Positions 33,580 through 42,693 are shown, counted from the stretch's first letter. The stretch: 64,000 nucleotides of DNA from Alkalibacillus silvisoli (GCF_039521975.1 NZ_BAAACZ010000003.1:196653-260652), one strand, 5' to 3'. The notes: a model not told the origin generated them from the sequence alone. Numbers and translations: made by a program.

Positions 33580-33881
33580 CTTATAATCGCGAGGTCATTC
33601 ATCAAGTTTTTGAGTCGATTCACAACCGTAAGGAAAATCCAAAAGATGAATCATACACGAATTACTTATTTGAGGAAGGCCTCGATAAGATTTTGAAGAA
33701 AATAAGTGAAGAGTCAGGAGAAGTTTTAATTGGTGCTAAAAATAATGACAATGAAAATTTAGCAATGGAATTAGCTGACCTTACTTATCATTTGCTTGTC
33801 TTGATGGCTGAAAAGGATATGCCGATTGAACGTGTGAAAGAGGCTTTAACCAATAGGGTGAAAGGTGATGAGGATGAGTAA
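33567..33881 (+). pseudogene. hisE: Phosphoribosyl-ATP pyrophosphatase (HisE half of a frame-disrupted hisIE)
   Basis: In the frame one base back from hisI, the DNA is open from 33567 to the stop at 33881 and encodes a complete PRA-PH domain: EVIHQVFESIHNRKENPKDE, SYTNYLFEEGLDKILKKISE and ESGEVLIGAKNNDNENLAME. There is no ATG, GTG or TTG until TTG 33693, which would remove about the first 40 residues including part of the conserved core. The simplest reading is an ancestral hisIE fusion interrupted by loss of one base near the A-run at 33565-33568; a sequencing error, ribosomal slippage or a rare AUU start are alternatives. The domain itself shows no other damage. Confidence 0.8.
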
Positions 33882-34944
33882 ATTTTGGAGTCGAACCGCA
33901 ATTGAAGCGAACCCTTATGTTCCTGGAGAGCAGCCTTATGAAGTGGATATTGTTAAGTTAAATACCAATGAAAATCCGTACCCACCTTCACCTAAAGCTC
34001 TAGAAGCTATGAAACAAATGGTTAATAGCGACCTACGGAAGTATCCGACGCCAACAGTTAACTCGTTGAAAAATGTAATAGCAGATCGTGAATCGGTAAA
34101 TTATGAGCAAGTCTTCGTTGGAAATGGATCAGATGAAGTGTTAGCCTTTGCATTTCAAACGTTTTTTGAACCGAACGAAGCGATTAAATTTCCAGATATT
34201 ACGTATAGTTTTTACCCTGTATATGCGAAATTATATAAAATTCCATATCAAGAGGTGCCATTACAAGAAGATTTCACAATAGATGTCGAAGGGATGAAGC
34301 GTTCTACGGGTGGTGTGATCTTTCCAAACCCAAATGCTCCAACAGGAATTGCTTTACCTATAGAATCGATTGAAGAGATTTTACAAGGTAACTCTAACAA
34401 TGTCGTAATCATCGATGAAGCTTATGTTGAATTTGGGGCAGAATCAGCTGTTCAGTTAGTTGATTATTATCCGAATTTACTCATCACAAAAACATTATCA
34501 AAATCGCATGCGCTAGCTGGTATACGTGTAGGTTATGCGATTGGTCACGTGAAGTTAATTGAAGGGATTGAACGTGTGAAAAATTCATTTAATTCTTACA
34601 CGATGGATCGCATTTCAATAAAAGGGGCAGAAGCGGCATTAAGAGATGAGGCTTATTATGCTAATGTCCTGGATCAAGTGGTTAAAACACGTAGTTGGGT
34701 AAAAGAATCTTTGAAAGAACTTGGGTTTTTAGTATTAAACTCAAATGCTAACTTTGTATTTGTTCAGCCTGTTGGAATAGAGGCATCAGTTTTATACAGG
34801 ATGATGAAAAAGGAAGGAATTTATCTCAGATATTTTAACAAGCCGAATTTGGATAGTTACATTAGAATTACAATTGGAACAAACGAAGAGATGGAGGAGT
34901 TGGTGAGAAAGGTAGAAAGGGTGTTAAATCAACAAATTAACTAG
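33874..34944 (+). CDS. hisC: Histidinol-phosphate aminotransferase
   Basis: A 356-residue class I/II PLP aminotransferase. Landmarks are VKLNTNENPYPPSPKALEAM, VFVGNGSDEVLAFAFQTFF, FPNPNAPTGIAL, IIDEAYVEFGAESAV and the PLP-lysine segment TKTLSKSHALAGIRVGYAIG. It converts imidazole-acetol phosphate to histidinol phosphate and may also act on aromatic amino acids. ATG 33874 is preferred, with AGGTG upstream; GTG 33865 and ATG 33868 are less well placed. It overlaps the HisE frame by 8 bases and is the last gene of the his operon. Confidence 0.94.
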   Translation: MSKFWSRTAIEANPYVPGEQPYEVDIVKLNTNENPYPPSPKALEAMKQMVNSDLRKYPTPTVNSLKNVIADRESVNYEQVFVGNGSDEVLAFAFQTFFEPNEAIKFPDITYSFYPVYAKLYKIPYQEVPLQEDFTIDVEGMKRSTGGVIFPNPNAPTGIALPIESIEEILQGNSNNVVIIDEAYVEFGAESAVQLVDYYPNLLITKTLSKSHALAGIRVGYAIGHVKLIEGIERVKNSFNSYTMDRISIKGAEAALRDEAYYANVLDQVVKTRSWVKESLKELGFLVLNSNANFVFVQPVGIEASVLYRMMKKEGIYLRYFNKPNLDSYIRITIGTNEEMEELVRKVERVLNQQIN

Positions 34945-34973
34945 GTTTAGTAATGACCTCTTCAAATTAACAA

Positions 34974-35001
34974 GACGAACGCTGGTTAACTAGCGCTCGT
35001 C
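34974..35001. terminator. Hairpin between hisC and cadA (convergent)
   Basis: Strong stem GACGAACGCT / AGCGCTCGTC around a GTTAAC-like centre. It lies between the convergent hisC and cadA genes; the T-run is weak on both sides, so it may act as a bidirectional terminator or RNA 3' stabiliser. Confidence 0.55.
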
Positions 35002-35010
35002 CTGTTACAG

Positions 35011-37110
35011 TTATTCTTTTAATTTAACCAATCGTAAAGCGTTTAGTGTGACGAGTAAAGTAGCCCCCATGTCTGCTAAGATAGCGATCCAAAGGGTAAG
35101 CCACCCCGGTATGACAAGAAGAAGGGCTAGGGCTTTTGTACTAAGGGCGAAAATAATATTCTGTTTGATGATATTAAGTGCTCTTCTGCTTAGACGAACA
35201 GTATATGGAAGCTTCGTTAAATCATCTCCCATTAAAGCTATATCCGCTGTTTCTAAAGCAGTATCTGTTCCAGCGCTACCCATTGCAATACCCACATCTG
35301 CAGTCGCTAATGCTGGTGCGTCATTGACACCATCACCAACCATGGCGACTTGCCCGTAATGCTCTTGTAATTCTTTAACTTTCATCTGTTTATCTTTCGG
35401 TAACAGTTGTGATAAATATTGCTTAATCCCTACTTGATTACTAATTGATTTGGCGGTTTCTTCATGATCTCCGGTTAGTAGTACAGTTCGCCTTAAACTT
35501 AACTTGTCTAATTGTTGGATCATGTCACTTGCCATTGAACGAACCGCATCAGCAATGCTGATCAAACCAAGAATACGATTATTTTGACTCATTAGAATAA
35601 CAGTGTGTCCAGTTTGTCTAGCTTCATGGATGAGTGCTTGTTCTTCAGTCGTTAAGTCATTAAACATTGAAGGGCTACCAATTTTGTATTCATCGCCATT
35701 AATATAGCCAGTAACACCTTTTCCTGTTATCGATTGAAAATCCTCAACCTCAAGGTCATTGGGTATGTTAAACCAGTCCTCTGTATAGTCAGTAACGGCT
35801 TTAGCTAGAGGGTGTTGTGACATGACTTCTAATGCTTGGGCTTTTTGGAAAAACTGTTCTGCTGAGAGATTTTCATCAAACAAGTGGTAGTGTTGTACGA
35901 CTGGTTTACCTTCTGTAACGGTGCCAGTCTTATCAAACGCGATTGTTTTGATCTGACCAAGCGCTTCTAAGTATGCTCCACCTTTAATAAGAACACCATT
36001 TCTAGCAGCACTACCAATCGCTGTTACAATTGCTACGGGTGTTGAAATAACTAAAGCACAAGGGCATCCGACGACTAATACAGCTAACCCTTGGTAAATC
36101 CAAGTCTCAAAGCTTAATCCAAATATAAATGGTGGGATCGTTGCAACACCTAAAGCAACTAACATGATTAATGGTGTATAATAAGCGGCGAATCGATCGA
36201 TAAATTGCTGAGCTGGCGCTTGGTCATTTTGGGCTTCTTCAACTAAATGAATAATTTTGGCTAACGTGGTGTCTTTGGCTAGCTTTTGAACATTAACTTC
36301 TAAGTAGCCTTCTTCATTTAATGTTCCAGCAAAAACTTCGTCATCTTTTGATTTAAAAACTGGAACAGATTCACCTGTAATCGCTGCTTGGTTGATTGAT
36401 GATTCACCTTTTAATATGTGAGCGTCAACTGGAATTTTCTCACCTGGTTTAATGATGACAGTGTCTTCGATTTGAAGGTCTGATACATCAATTTCAACTA
36501 TTCTCTGGTCACGAATAACCCGCGCTGTGTTAGGTGCAACTTCCATTAAGGACTGAATCGATGAGCGAGCGCGGTCGATTGAATAGCGTTCTAGTGCTTC
36601 ACTAATAGCGAATAATATAACGACAACAGCGCCTTCTACCCATTCACCAATAATTGCAGCGCCAATAACAGCAATCGTCATTAACGTTTTCATATCAAAC
36701 CGTAGTTTAAATAAGTTCCTTACACCTATATTTAATAATTGGTAACCCCCAATGGCAATAGAGGATAGAAACATACCTGTTGTAATCGGGTGGTTATCAC
36801 CTAATTGAAATAATAAGTAGATGCCAATCATTAATAATATAGCTGAGACGATAATGTGCCAGTTAGATTTAATGGTATTTAATTTTGGTGGTTGTTCTTT
36901 ATGACTGTATTGTTTTGAAATTGATAAATTTTCAAATGCACCTGCTTTTTTTAATTGTTCAACTGTAGCATCACCATAAACTGTGATTTTTGATGCACCA
37001 AAATTAACTTTAGCATCCGCTACAGCATTAAGGTCTTTAACGTTGTTTTCGAATGTTTGAGCGCATGATGTACATGACATACCTTTGACATAGTAGGTTT
37101 CTTGATGCAT
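35011..37110 (-). CDS. cadA: Heavy-metal P1B-type ATPase, CadA-like (Cd/Zn/Pb efflux)
   Basis: A 699-residue P-type ATPase. It has an N-terminal heavy-metal domain with GMSCTSC (about 10-16), membrane helices, the actuator loop GESVP, the ion-binding CPC motif in GCPCALVIS, phosphorylation site DKTGT, HPLA, and hinge MVGDGVNDAPALA. The CPC motif and the adjacent ArsR-type cadC indicate export of divalent soft metals (Cd2+, Zn2+, Pb2+). It overlaps the cadC stop by one base (TAATG), so the two are co-translated. Confidence 0.93.
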   Translation of the reverse strand: MHQETYYVKGMSCTSCAQTFENNVKDLNAVADAKVNFGASKITVYGDATVEQLKKAGAFENLSISKQYSHKEQPPKLNTIKSNWHIIVSAILLMIGIYLLFQLGDNHPITTGMFLSSIAIGGYQLLNIGVRNLFKLRFDMKTLMTIAVIGAAIIGEWVEGAVVVILFAISEALERYSIDRARSSIQSLMEVAPNTARVIRDQRIVEIDVSDLQIEDTVIIKPGEKIPVDAHILKGESSINQAAITGESVPVFKSKDDEVFAGTLNEEGYLEVNVQKLAKDTTLAKIIHLVEEAQNDQAPAQQFIDRFAAYYTPLIMLVALGVATIPPFIFGLSFETWIYQGLAVLVVGCPCALVISTPVAIVTAIGSAARNGVLIKGGAYLEALGQIKTIAFDKTGTVTEGKPVVQHYHLFDENLSAEQFFQKAQALEVMSQHPLAKAVTDYTEDWFNIPNDLEVEDFQSITGKGVTGYINGDEYKIGSPSMFNDLTTEEQALIHEARQTGHTVILMSQNNRILGLISIADAVRSMASDMIQQLDKLSLRRTVLLTGDHEETAKSISNQVGIKQYLSQLLPKDKQMKVKELQEHYGQVAMVGDGVNDAPALATADVGIAMGSAGTDTALETADIALMGDDLTKLPYTVRLSRRALNIIKQNIIFALSTKALALLLVIPGWLTLWIAILADMGATLLVTLNALRLVKLKE

Positions 37111-37469
37111 TAGGATTCCTCCAGTTCGTGCTGGTGTGCAATGGCAATATTAATTAAACTGTGCACGTGATGGTCATCAAGTGAGTAGTAAATGTTTTTG
37201 CCTTGTTTTCTAGCTTTAGCTAAACCGTGCTTTTTTAAAGTTCGTAAATGGTGGGAAGCAGTGGCAACAGATGTTTCTGTGATTACTGCTAAATCACAAA
37301 CGCAAAGTTCTTTTTCGAATGTGAGAGCTTGAGCGACTTTCACACGGGTTGGGTCTCCTAATACTTTAAACAATTGTGCAACGGCTTGAATCGATGTTTG
37401 ATTAACAGACTGATAAATAGTTTTTAATTGGTTTTCACTTATTTCAGAAGTACAGTTGGGGAGTTTCAA
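37110..37469 (-). CDS. cadC: CadC-like ArsR-family metal-responsive repressor
   Basis: A winged-helix repressor of about 119 residues. The metal site seen in CadC is present: an N-terminal Cys (PNCTSE) and the alpha-3 CxC in KELCVCDLAVI. The recognition helix SVATASHHLRTLKKHG and wing ARKQGKNIYYSL follow. Binding of Cd/Pb/Zn should release DNA. TTG 37469 is favoured because AAGGTG lies 6 bases before it, though GTG 37478 is possible. Two matching palindromes directly upstream (37487-37533) are its probable operators. Confidence 0.9.
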   Translation of the reverse strand: MKLPNCTSEISENQLKTIYQSVNQTSIQAVAQLFKVLGDPTRVKVAQALTFEKELCVCDLAVITETSVATASHHLRTLKKHGLAKARKQGKNIYYSLDDHHVHSLINIAIAHQHELEES

Positions 37470-37486
37470 CAGATACACCTTCTTTC

Positions 37487-37533
37487 ATTCAAATGTTCGT
37501 TTGAATATATTATATTCAAATATATGTTTGAAT
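37487..37533. promoter_or_regulatory. Tandem CadC operator palindromes
   Basis: Two copies of ATTCAAA-N6-TTTGAAT (37487-37506 and 37514-37533), centres 27 bp apart, lie immediately upstream of cadC. The half-site resembles the established staphylococcal CadC operator (TTCAAATA...TTTGAA). Two sites suggest cooperative or graded repression. Confidence 0.75.
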
Positions 37534-37608
37534 GTCAAAAGAATTGCACTATCATTTCTCATTATTTAACATAAAGTTTAAAATCAGAAGTTAAGGGAGG
37601 TCGTTTTC

Positions 37609-38103
37609 ATGATTAGAGAGGCAAGGAAGGAAGATTTAGATCAGATTGAAACGATTGTGAGTCATGCAAAAGTGATGATGGCTGAATCTGGTATGACACA
37701 ATGGGGTGATACATATCCATTAAGAAACCATTATGAATCAGATCTAAAGAGGCATGAATTATTTGTTTATGAACAGGAGCAACAAGTCATTGGCGTTGCT
37801 TGTATAAGTAATGAGGGGCATGAGGAGTATAAAGAAATTAACTGGAGTGATGATTCGCCGTATTTATGTATTAAAAGATTAGCCGTGGACTTAAATAAAA
37901 GACATAAAGGAATTGGCTTAGCGTTTTATCGTTTTGCTGAAAACTTAGCTATACAACAAGGGATACCCTATATTCGTACCGATACAAATGGGGAAAATGA
38001 AGCGGCACTTAACTTGTTTAAAAAAGGGAATTACACACTAGTCGACCGTCAGCACCACGGCAATTTCAAAGAACCATTCTTTTATTACGAGAAAAAAGTT
38101 TAA
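37609..38103 (+). CDS. GNAT-family N-acetyltransferase
   Basis: A 164-residue acetyltransferase fold. It starts MIREARKEDLDQIETIV (beta-1/alpha-1), has a central LCIKRLAVDLNKRHKGIGLAFYRFAENLA, matching the acetyl-CoA pyrophosphate loop (R-x-x-x-G-I-G), and the terminal IRTDTNGENEAALNLFKKGNYTLV. The substrate is unknown. RBS GGGAGG precedes the ATG. It is divergent from cadC and convergent with pepF. Confidence 0.87.
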   Translation: MIREARKEDLDQIETIVSHAKVMMAESGMTQWGDTYPLRNHYESDLKRHELFVYEQEQQVIGVACISNEGHEEYKEINWSDDSPYLCIKRLAVDLNKRHKGIGLAFYRFAENLAIQQGIPYIRTDTNGENEAALNLFKKGNYTLVDRQHHGNFKEPFFYYEKKV

Positions 38104-38137
38104 TGGTAATTTGTAAAAACACATACTGTAAACGAAG

Positions 38138-38176
38138 AAGCCCAGCTATGGATTTGAAGGTCCTAAGCTGGGCTTA
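38138..38176 (-). terminator. Terminator between the GNAT gene and pepF
   Basis: Stem AAGCCCAGCT / AGCTGGGCTT with an inner GGA/TCC pair. It lies 5 bases beyond the minus-strand pepF stop and can serve both convergent genes. Confidence 0.75.
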
Positions 38177-38180
38177 CTGA

Positions 38181-39977
38181 TTATTTACTTGTTAATTCTA
38201 AGTACTCAGCTACATCTTTCTTACAAAGTTCAATCCCTTTTTCCCAGAACGATTCTTTCGTAATATCTTCACCTAAATGCTTCATGGCTAAGTCTTCTAC
38301 CGACATTCTGGCAGTATCTTGAAGGAGCTCAATGTATTGATCTTCATAGCTTGTACCTTCTTCAAGTGCTTTCGCATAAATACTAAGTGAAAATAAGTAA
38401 CCGAACGTGTACGGGAAGTTATAAAAAGGTACGCCTGTAATATGAAAGTGTAATTTATTCGACCAGTAGCTTGGGCTTGTTGAGTTAACAGCATCACAAT
38501 AAGCTTCGCGCTGTGCTTCGTCTGTTAGTTCATTTAATCGACTTGCTGGTACAAAACCTTTTTTACGCTCTTCATAAAAGCGCGTTTCAAATAAGAACCG
38601 AGAATGAATGTTCATAAAGAATGCGACACTGCGCTGTAATTTATCTTCTAATAAAGCAATTTTGTCTTCTGTCGTTTTTGACTCTTTCACCGCAGCATCT
38701 GCTACAATCATTTCAGCAAACGTAGAAGCAGTTTCTGCGACGTTCATGGCATAACGACGATTAAGTGGATGCACAGGCTTTAGTGCAAATGAATGGTAAG
38801 CGTGGCCTAATTCATGAGCTAATGTCGCAACATTAGACATGGAACCACTATACGTCATAAAAATTCGTGATTGTTCACTTAACGGGAACCCTGTACAGAA
38901 CCCACCAGGGCGTTTACCTGGACGATCTTCTGCTTCAATCCACGCATCTTTAAAAGCTGTTTTAGAAAAGTCGGCCATTTTAGGGCTGAATTGCTCAAAG
39001 TGCTTTAATATAAATTGAGCTCCATCATCATACGAAAGCTTTTGACTGTTTTCTTGTGTTGGTGCGCCTAAATCATACCATTCTAGCTTATCTTTACCGA
39101 GTAATTCGGCTTTTCGGTATAAGAAATCAACGAATGGCTGCTTATGCTTTGTAATCGCACCCCACATCGCATCTAACGTAGCTTGTTGCATACGATTAAT
39201 ATCTAAAGGCTCCTTTAATACATTGTCCCAGCCACGTTTTTTATACACGTTTAAACGGAAGCCAGCTAAATGGTTTAATGTATTAGCAAAAAGCGATTCT
39301 TTCTCTTTCCACGCTGCTTCTAACTTTTCATAGACTTGCTTACGAACATCGGGGTTTTCATGCGATAATAAATTGTTAGCTTGTCCAACTGATAACTCTT
39401 TTTCTTCACCATCAACAGTGACATTAACTGTCATATCACCAACAATGGTATTATACATTTGGCCCCAAGCGTGATAGCCATCAACAGATAAGGAAGAGAT
39501 TAGAGATTCTTCATCTTCTGATAGTTGCTCTTGAGCTGCATCACGCCACTCATTTAAGACAAATGACAGTTCAGAGAGTTCCTCATGTTCAAGTAACCCT
39601 TTCCAAACATTTTTATCGGTTTGTGCAAGTTGTTGTTTAAAGCTATTAAATAAAGAGCCATAAGAAGCGGATAATTCTGTTACTTCACTACGCAAAGTAC
39701 TGGCTTTATGGTCACTCATATTTTGCGCTTCAAGACATGAAATAAAAGCACCTGCCTGGCGGATCTTTTGACTAATGTCTGATCCTTCTTCAATTAAGTT
39801 CACTACTTCACTAGCTTCATTAACCGAAGTAGGTGTCTTAAATTGATTAAGCTTTTCTGTGAAGGATGCTAAATGTTCTTTTGTTTCATCCAGGTGACGG
39901 CGAAGCTCTTCAGATTCGCTTCCGCCTTTAAAGAAAACATCTAAATCCCAAACTACGGGGTAACTTGTTTTCGTCAT
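38181..39977 (-). CDS. pepF: M3-family oligoendopeptidase F
   Basis: A 598-residue zinc metallopeptidase. The M3 active site is LAHELGHAYHSFAL (HExxH-type zinc motif with the catalytic Glu), followed by the third ligand region NVAETASTFAEMIV. The N-terminal half is the helical cap of PepF/M3B enzymes. It hydrolyses oligopeptides in the cytoplasm. ATG 39977 is chosen for its GGGAGG site; the in-frame codon at 39998 would add seven residues upstream of that site. Confidence 0.93.
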   Translation of the reverse strand: MTKTSYPVVWDLDVFFKGGSESEELRRHLDETKEHLASFTEKLNQFKTPTSVNEASEVVNLIEEGSDISQKIRQAGAFISCLEAQNMSDHKASTLRSEVTELSASYGSLFNSFKQQLAQTDKNVWKGLLEHEELSELSFVLNEWRDAAQEQLSEDEESLISSLSVDGYHAWGQMYNTIVGDMTVNVTVDGEEKELSVGQANNLLSHENPDVRKQVYEKLEAAWKEKESLFANTLNHLAGFRLNVYKKRGWDNVLKEPLDINRMQQATLDAMWGAITKHKQPFVDFLYRKAELLGKDKLEWYDLGAPTQENSQKLSYDDGAQFILKHFEQFSPKMADFSKTAFKDAWIEAEDRPGKRPGGFCTGFPLSEQSRIFMTYSGSMSNVATLAHELGHAYHSFALKPVHPLNRRYAMNVAETASTFAEMIVADAAVKESKTTEDKIALLEDKLQRSVAFFMNIHSRFLFETRFYEERKKGFVPASRLNELTDEAQREAYCDAVNSTSPSYWSNKLHFHITGVPFYNFPYTFGYLFSLSIYAKALEEGTSYEDQYIELLQDTARMSVEDLAMKHLGEDITKESFWEKGIELCKKDVAEYLELTSK

Positions 39978-40169
39978 TAAAATAACCTCCCAATACATTC
40001 GAAATTTTCATAATAATATAACTATAGTATAGCATAAAAGGTAGTCCGAATGAAGAATATTTCGAGTTAAGAAGTAATTAATTGTTGTAGTATCACTGAC
40101 ACCATTGCATCCTCCTGTTTAACAAGAAACAGCATGAGATGGTTGTGTAACTTGATCGACGTTTAGGGC

Positions 40170-40340
40170 TTTATCAGCGTTCGGGGAAGTTTTATCAGCG
40201 TTCGAGGAGACTTTATCAGCGCTCAGGCGTTTTTATCAGCGTTCGCGGGTCGTTTATCAGCGCTCAGGCGATTTTCTCATGTAGCGGTATCGAAACTAAA
40301 AAATCCGAACGAGTTCATTTATGATGAGTCGTCCGGATTT
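40170..40340. repeat. Intergenic repeat module: five 20-21 bp units, linker and hairpin (inverted orientation)
   Basis: The 372-base gap 39978-40349 holds a full module on the minus strand. TTTATCAGCG begins units at 40170, 40191, 40212, 40232 and 40253, each followed by TTCG or CTCA. The linker is ATGTAGCGGTATCG. The hairpin at 40299-40340 has arms AAATCCGAACGA / TCGTCCGGATTT. The hairpin abuts the peroxiredoxin stop codon (40350) and may act as its terminator. No gene is seen in the gap. Confidence 0.85.
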
Positions 40341-40349
40341 AAGAAGCTT

Positions 40350-41006
40350 TTACTTGTTTAAATCTTTTTTAGCTAAGTACCAGTCTATAACTTCAAGGCT
40401 GTCATCCTTAGCTCGCTCAGCTGCTTGTTGTTTTGAAGCAGGTGGTGGAACAATGACTTTGTCTCCTGGCTTCCAATCAGCTGGAGTAGAAACTTGATGC
40501 TCAGCAGTAGTTTGAAGCGCTTTAACGAGACGAACAATTTCATCCATATTACGGCCTGTAGTAAGTGGATAATAGATAATTGATTTGACAACTTGTTGAT
40601 CATCAATGACAAACACAGCGCGATTAGTTTCTGTGCCACTATCATTTGGATGAATCATACCATACTTCTTGGCAACTTGCTGATCTAGGTCAGCTATTAC
40701 AGGGAACTCAATTTCTACATTGAAATTCTCTTCAATATTACGTGCCCAAGCAATATGTGATTGAACACTATCAATGCTTAAACCTAATAATTCAGTGTTT
40801 AGCTCACGCAGTTGCGGGTAAATACTTTGGAATGAAACAAACTCAGTTGTGCACACGGGTGTAAAGTCTGCAGGGTGCGAAAATAATACAACCCATGACC
40901 CTTTGTAATCCTCTAAACTAATTTGACCATGTGTCGTTTTAGCTTCAAAACTAGGTGCTTTGTCCCCAATGCGAGGCAATTGAAATTGTTGATTTTCTTC
41001 TGACAT
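40350..41006 (-). CDS. 1-Cys peroxiredoxin (Prx6-type)
   Basis: A 218-residue AhpC/TSA-family protein. The peroxidatic Cys is in HPADFTPVCTTEF, and I find no other cysteine in the protein, so it is a 1-Cys type. The long C-terminal extension with ADWKPGDKVIVPP is typical of the Prx6/archaeal-type subfamily. It reduces H2O2 and organic peroxides. The ATG at 41006 follows AAGGAGAGG; the in-frame start at 41027 precedes that site. Confidence 0.92.
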   Translation of the reverse strand: MSEENQQFQLPRIGDKAPSFEAKTTHGQISLEDYKGSWVVLFSHPADFTPVCTTEFVSFQSIYPQLRELNTELLGLSIDSVQSHIAWARNIEENFNVEIEFPVIADLDQQVAKKYGMIHPNDSGTETNRAVFVIDDQQVVKSIIYYPLTTGRNMDEIVRLVKALQTTAEHQVSTPADWKPGDKVIVPPPASKQQAAERAKDDSLEVIDWYLAKKDLNK

Positions 41007-41118
41007 AATATTCCTCTCCTTATACAAAAAATATTTATTCCTATAGGATTACTATGGTTTATTATACACTAAATATAACAAAAGTGATAAGAAATTTCAC
41101 AATATTTGCATCAGAAAT

Positions 41119-41153
41119 TAAAAAAGAGTTTGCACATGATTGGTGCAAACCCT
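41119..41153 (-). terminator. Terminator of the polysaccharide deacetylase gene
   Basis: Stem GTTTGCAC / GTGCAAAC (minus sense GGGTTTGCACC ... GTGCAAACTC) with an 8-base loop and a run of six T residues on the minus strand, immediately after the stop at 41154. Confidence 0.85.
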
Positions 41154-42008
41154 TCAATTAAGAGGGAATTCATCTAAATGGACAAACTCATATCCCTCAT
41201 CAATTAATTGGGGAATAGCATTCATTACACCGCCTCTAGTCCCACTGTCAGGCTGATTCATATGGAGAAGCGCGATGGAACCTGGTTCAGCTTGTAGTAA
41301 AGAAGATTCAACTTGATCGCTTGAATAAGTCCCACCTGCATCTCCTAAGACATTGTAGTTAACAGCATCTAGCTCCATGTCTTGTATCATTTGTACCGAA
41401 ACCTCGTCAAAATAAGCTGTTCCAGACCTAAAGTAAGAAGGCGCTTGTCCAGTTAACTCTTTAATGTATTCTTGGTTTGTCATAACTTCCTCATAAACTT
41501 CTTCTGGATTGCTTGTTCCTTTAATTCCCCAAGCTTTCTGGCCATTAACAGAGAGAGGTAAATGGTCAGTCCCATGATTTTCAATTTGGAAAAGTGGATC
41601 ATTAGCTAGTTCTAAAAATACTTCTTGATTGTGTTCAATCCAGTCTTTATTAACAAACAGTGTGGCAGGAATTTCTTGTTCAATTAAAAAATCGATCATT
41701 TCCTCATCATAACCACGCCCATAAGGTCCACCACAAGCATCAAATGTTAATGCCATAACTTGCTCATCTGTTTCAAGCTGTGTTTTAACGCCGGTAACGA
41801 ATTCACCCCACTCCTGACTTTCATTTGAATACTGCTCGATGTCTAGGTCAATGGGTGTTGAGAACAAGTGGGTGGGGCTTGCTCGCTCAGTAAGTGAATG
41901 CTCGATCGTGCTGTGATCGTTTAAAGTTAATGACTTATTTTGATCGAAATTTGAACATCCAGCAATAAATACAAGGGTAAATAGTAAGATAAGTATCTTA
42001 AATTTCAT
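41154..42008 (-). CDS. Polysaccharide deacetylase family lipoprotein
   Basis: A 284-residue exported protein with lipobox IAGC (Cys about 18). The NodB-type fold is visible: VMALTFDACGGPYGRGYDEEMIDFLIEQEIPATLFVN holds the catalytic Asp (TFDAC), FQIENHGTDHLP is the His-containing motif 2 (H-x-x-x-H), and YFRSGTAYFDE is motif 3. It probably de-N-acetylates peptidoglycan or another surface glycan. The TFDACGG variant replaces the more common TFDDGP, as in a subfamily of Bacillus deacetylases. Confidence 0.85.
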   Translation of the reverse strand: MKFKILILLFTLVFIAGCSNFDQNKSLTLNDHSTIEHSLTERASPTHLFSTPIDLDIEQYSNESQEWGEFVTGVKTQLETDEQVMALTFDACGGPYGRGYDEEMIDFLIEQEIPATLFVNKDWIEHNQEVFLELANDPLFQIENHGTDHLPLSVNGQKAWGIKGTSNPEEVYEEVMTNQEYIKELTGQAPSYFRSGTAYFDEVSVQMIQDMELDAVNYNVLGDAGGTYSSDQVESSLLQAEPGSIALLHMNQPDSGTRGGVMNAIPQLIDEGYEFVHLDEFPLN

Positions 42009-42027
42009 TTCAAAACCTCTACTTCAT

Positions 42028-42693
42028 TTAAAATGTTATGTGATTAAAATGAGCTATTAAACCTTTATGAGCACCTATAATTAATTGTCCGTTTTCTAAT
42101 TGGAAGCTATTTTGATCAACACGTTTTAATTGAATAAGCTCTTCTAATAGTTGTGCGTACTCCTCTACATGATCTACTCCAATTTCAATTGATGTGAAGG
42201 GTGTCTCGTTAATTAGTGACTTATCTTTCGGTAAATTCCCTTCTCCACTCCACTCAATTAGAAAGGGAATAGGCGAACCTTCAGATGAAGGTTTCGGAAA
42301 TAACATACGCCAATCTAATCTCGTTCCATCTAGCTTTTGACGACTACCAGGGAATGGACCTGCATATTCAATTCCTTTTTGATTAAACGAATTGATATAA
42401 TCATCTAAGTAATTGACTCGTAAAGCAAATTGGATTGGACCTTCAATGTGATTCTTATTAGCTTTGTAAGTCTGTTGGATCAAAGGGTTATCAGATTGAC
42501 TGGCTTGCTCTTCGTGTTCGATTCCTAACCATTCAATGTAGCTGTTGTTTTCCATGAATGCAAGGTAATTATAAGTTCCCCACTGTTCATGCTTTCCACC
42601 TGGTAATCCTGTTAGATGATGAAAAGTTGAAAACATCTCTTGGTGCTTTTTAGGGTTATAGGAATGGATAACAAGGTGGTCAAATGCAACCAT
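42028..42693 (-). CDS. VOC family (glyoxalase-like) protein
   Basis: A 221-residue protein beginning MVAFDHLVIHSYNPKKHQEMF, the first strand of a glyoxalase-like (Glyoxalase_3 type) fold. The second half has FTSIEIGVDHVEEYAQLL and ends IGAHKGLIAHFNHITF. The reaction is unknown. ATG 42693 is chosen, with AAAAGGAGT 7 bases upstream. It lies 24 bases downstream of the LLM oxidoreductase stop and 19 bases upstream of the deacetylase start, so a three-gene minus-strand unit is likely. Confidence 0.8.
   Translation of the reverse strand: MVAFDHLVIHSYNPKKHQEMFSTFHHLTGLPGGKHEQWGTYNYLAFMENNSYIEWLGIEHEEQASQSDNPLIQQTYKANKNHIEGPIQFALRVNYLDDYINSFNQKGIEYAGPFPGSRQKLDGTRLDWRMLFPKPSSEGSPIPFLIEWSGEGNLPKDKSLINETPFTSIEIGVDHVEEYAQLLEELIQLKRVDQNSFQLENGQLIIGAHKGLIAHFNHITF

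Noticed and set aside
35048..35359. 103-codon plus-strand frame antisense to cadA
   Set aside because: Shadow of the conserved ATPase C-terminal region.
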